In this document: positions 62,410 to 64,000 of the stretch, in pieces
Layout of the letters: every line of letters begins with the position of its first letter
How positions within the stretch are numbered: position 1 is the stretch's first letter
DNA from: Streptomyces sp. VRA16 Mangrove soil
Lineage (GTDB): Bacteria; Actinomycetota; Actinomycetes; Streptomycetales; Streptomycetaceae
Assembly: GCF_017377775.1 (NCBI RefSeq)
Contig: NZ_JAFVLN010000008.1
Span: forward strand, 1 to 64,000
Reading direction: 5' to 3'
Length of the DNA stretch: 64,000 nucleotides
Program-made: the position numbers and the translations under genes
Notes under the pieces: generated by a model
What the model was told of the DNA's origin: nothing
Database searches by the model: none
What the model saw: the letters and a program-made list of their open reading frames with translations, nothing else

Positions 62410-63468
62410 ATGTCCTCTCTGGTGGCTGTTGTGCCCGCCCACGACGAACAGGACCGCATCGTCGCGACGCTCGCGGGCCTGTACCGCCAGTCGCTGCGCC
62501 CCGACCGCATCGTCGTCGTGGCCGACAACTGCAGCGACTCGACCGCTCGCATCGCCGACTACTGCGGCGCCGAGGTCTTCGTCCCCACCGACAACCGGGA
62601 CAAGAAGGCCGGCGCCCTCAACCAGGCTCTCGGCCCGGTCCTGGACAGCCTGGACGACGACGCCTACGTCCTCGTGCAGGACGCCGACACCGTCCTCAAC
62701 CCGGAGTTCGTGCGCTGCGCCGTGGACGCCTTCGAGGAGGACGAGACCGTCGGCGCGGTCGGCGGCATCTTCTACGGCGAGCAGGGCGGCGGCCTGCTCG
62801 GCATGCTCCAGCGCATGGAGTACCAGCGCTACGCCCTGGAGATACGCCGCAAGAAGAACGAGGCCGTGGTCCTCACCGGCACCGGCACCCTGTTCCGCGC
62901 GCGCGTCCTGCGCCAGGTCCGCGAGGCCCGGCTCGCCGGGACGATCGGCGGCGGCGACAGCTACTACTCGCTGGCCTCGCTCACCGAGGACGACGAGATG
63001 ACCAAGGCCGTCAAGACGCTCGGCCACCGCACCGTCTCCCCCGACGGCTGCTGGCTGGTCACCGAAGTCATGCCGTCCGTCGGCAAGTTGTGGCACCAGC
63101 GGCTGCGCTGGCAGCGCGGCGCCCTGGAGAACCTGCGCGACTACGGCTGGACCCCGGTCACCAGGAAGTACTTCTTCCAGCAGTTCATGCTCGGCGTCGG
63201 CGCCCTGGCGCTCTTCCTGTACGCGGTCTTCGCCGTCCTGAACCTGGAGGTCAACGGCTGGCAGGGCTTCTCGCCCTTCTGGACCGCGATCATGCTCATC
63301 TTCGTCACCGAACGGACCCTGACCGTGCGGCGGCTCGGCTGGCGGGCCTCGCTGCTCGCCGCGCCACTCCTCCCGGAGCTGCTCTACGACGTGTTCCGCC
63401 AGGCCGTCTTCGTCCGTTCGCTGATCGATCTGGTGCTGCGCCGCGAGGCCCGCTGGGTCGCCACCTGA
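62410..63468 (+). CDS. Processive GT2-family polysaccharide synthase
   Basis: The 352-residue protein starts with a GT2 domain (VAVVPAHDEQDRIVATL, ADNCSDSTARIA) with the metal-binding DAD at residues 91-93, the acceptor-site TEDDE at 192-196 and QRLRW at 230-234, the signature of cellulose, chitin, hyaluronan and poly-GlcNAc synthases. Two or three C-terminal TM helices follow. It is shorter than cellulose synthase and lacks N-terminal TM helices. Sugar and product are unknown. ATG 62410 (MSSLVAVVPAH) has GAAGGA upstream. The next gene, 32 bases on, is likely co-expressed. Confidence 0.88.
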   Translation: MSSLVAVVPAHDEQDRIVATLAGLYRQSLRPDRIVVVADNCSDSTARIADYCGAEVFVPTDNRDKKAGALNQALGPVLDSLDDDAYVLVQDADTVLNPEFVRCAVDAFEEDETVGAVGGIFYGEQGGGLLGMLQRMEYQRYALEIRRKKNEAVVLTGTGTLFRARVLRQVREARLAGTIGGGDSYYSLASLTEDDEMTKAVKTLGHRTVSPDGCWLVTEVMPSVGKLWHQRLRWQRGALENLRDYGWTPVTRKYFFQQFMLGVGALALFLYAVFAVLNLEVNGWQGFSPFWTAIMLIFVTERTLTVRRLGWRASLLAAPLLPELLYDVFRQAVFVRSLIDLVLRREARWVAT

Positions 63469-63500
63469 ACCTCCCTCACACGCCTTGGAGTTGATGCACC

Positions 63501-63701
63501 ATGTACGGAAAGCCCACTGACGCGGCGATACTCGGCGGGGGCGGCACGGGCGTCCTCGCGGCCACCGGTGGCGGCCTGTCCCCGCTGGCCGTCCTCGGCC
63601 TGCTGGTCGGCTGCCTCACCCTGATCGCGGCGGGCCTGGCCCTGCGCAGCCTCGACCCGGTGATCCGCGGCCGGGACAACGGCCCCGGCCCGAAGAAGTA
63701 G
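63501..63701 (+). CDS. 66-residue protein with LAATG-TM-basic tail
   Basis: The product MYGKPTDAAILGGGGTGVL.. has the pentapeptide LAATG at residues 19-23, then a 25-residue hydrophobic segment (SPLAVLGLLVGCLTLIAAGL) and a charged end with terminal Lys-Lys. This resembles a class E sortase (LAxTG) sorting signal, but there is almost no passenger and no signal peptide, so it may simply be a small membrane protein. It sits directly after the GT2 synthase and may be its accessory subunit. A terminator follows. Confidence 0.65.
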   Translation: MYGKPTDAAILGGGGTGVLAATGGGLSPLAVLGLLVGCLTLIAAGLALRSLDPVIRGRDNGPGPKK

Positions 63702-63710
63702 CCCCGCACG

Positions 63711-63748
63711 AGAAGGCCCCCGGAACCGAACGGTTCCGGGGGCCTTCT
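63711..63748. terminator. 17-bp hairpin, bidirectional terminator
   Basis: The perfect inverted repeat agaaggcccccggaacc / ggttccgggggccttct with a 4-nt loop lies between the 66-residue protein gene (+) and the valS stop (-). Confidence 0.92.
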
Positions 63749-63767
63749 GCCGTGTACTGCTCGGCGC

Positions 63768-64000
63768 CTACGCCTGCGGCAGCCGCTCCAGCTGGGCCTG
63801 GATGCGGGCGATGTCCTCGTCCGCCTTGGCCAGTCGCGTCTTGATCTTGTCGACGACGTGGTCCGGGGCCTTGGCGAGGAACGCCTCGTTGCCCAGCTTG
63901 CCCTCGGACTGCGCCTTGTCCTTCTCGGCGGCGGCGAGGTCCTTGGCGAGCCGCTTGCGCTCGGCCGCGACGTCGATCGCCCCGGACAGGTCGAGCGCCA
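63768..64000 (-). CDS. valS: Valyl-tRNA synthetase, C-terminal part (continues beyond window)
   Basis: The minus strand from the window edge to the TAG at 63768 encodes about 77 residues of the ValS C-terminal coiled coil: DLSGAIDVAAERKRLAKDLA, KLGNEAFLAKAPDHVVDKIK, then a Leu/Ala/Gln/Glu-rich end finishing QLERLPQA. The N-GF/FLAKAP signature is diagnostic. The catalytic part lies outside the window. Confidence 0.93.
   Translation of the reverse strand, partial: ALDLSGAIDVAAERKRLAKDLAAAEKDKAQSEGKLGNEAFLAKAPDHVVDKIKTRLAKADEDIARIQAQLERLPQA

Overview
The window is chromosomal DNA from a Streptomyces or very close relative. Supporting signs are the very high GC content with GC-saturated third codon positions, frequent GTG/TTG starts, long spurious reverse-frame reading frames, a TerD protein, an LytR-CpsA-Psr protein beside nadD, and a gene order (comEC-comEA-leuS-rsfS-nadD-proA-proB-obg-rpmA-rplU-rne-rodA-mrdA-mreDCB-ndk-folC-valS) that, from memory, matches the conserved core around SCO2567-SCO2615 of S. 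coelicolor. Most genes lie on the minus strand.

Layout. 0-9 kb: comEC/comEA, a DegV protein, a membrane-anchored coiled-coil protein and leuS. leuS has a clear attenuation leader: a 12-residue peptide with three consecutive Leu codons, then an intrinsic terminator. A 7-copy 20-bp tandem repeat lies between degV and comEA. 9-17 kb: a six-TM haem-type membrane protein coupled to a NuoF/ferredoxin-like protein, then two identical tRNA-Ala(GGC) genes bracketing a GT87 mannosyltransferase-like gene, two small zinc-binding proteins and a divergent MFS exporter/XRE regulator pair. 17-24 kb: phosphatase, rsfS, LCP protein (PdtA-like), nadD, two tiny membrane proteins, an M48-type metallopeptidase and two membrane proteins that share a short N-terminal motif. 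24-31 kb: proA and proB, a CDP-glycerol glycerophosphotransferase-type protein and a Tat-exported TagC-like protein. 31-39 kb: obg-rpmA-rplU, a secreted phospholipase D-like protein and a giant RNase E/G with repeat arms and a histone-H1-like lysine tail. 39-45.5 kb: two radical-SAM-family partner proteins, an unusual protein built of repeated Pro/Trp/Gly-Arg units, a TerD protein and a CYTH-CHAD protein. 45.7-55 kb: rodA, mrdA, mreD, mreC and mreB (transcribed in the opposite order, from mreB), then ndk, a DUF4233-type protein and folC.

55-63.7 kb looks like an accessory block inserted between folC and valS, which I recall as neighbours in other streptomycetes. It holds a second MreB, a NarL-class histidine kinase divergent from an OmpR-class regulator, a tandem pair of paralogous PAS-type kinases (one intact, one with nearly every catalytic motif degraded), a membrane protein, a processive GT2 polysaccharide synthase and a 66-residue protein with a LAATG-TM sorting-signal-like architecture. 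The valS 3' end closes the window.

Much of the window concerns building the cell envelope (Mre/PBP2/RodA, LCP transferase, teichoic-acid enzymes, GT2), with housekeeping translation and proline genes between. The best candidates for something undescribed are the 55-63.7 kb block, the leuS leader and the repeat protein at 39997-41226. No phage, integrase, transposase, CRISPR array or secondary-metabolite cluster was seen, and no gene-free stretch exceeds 300 bases.
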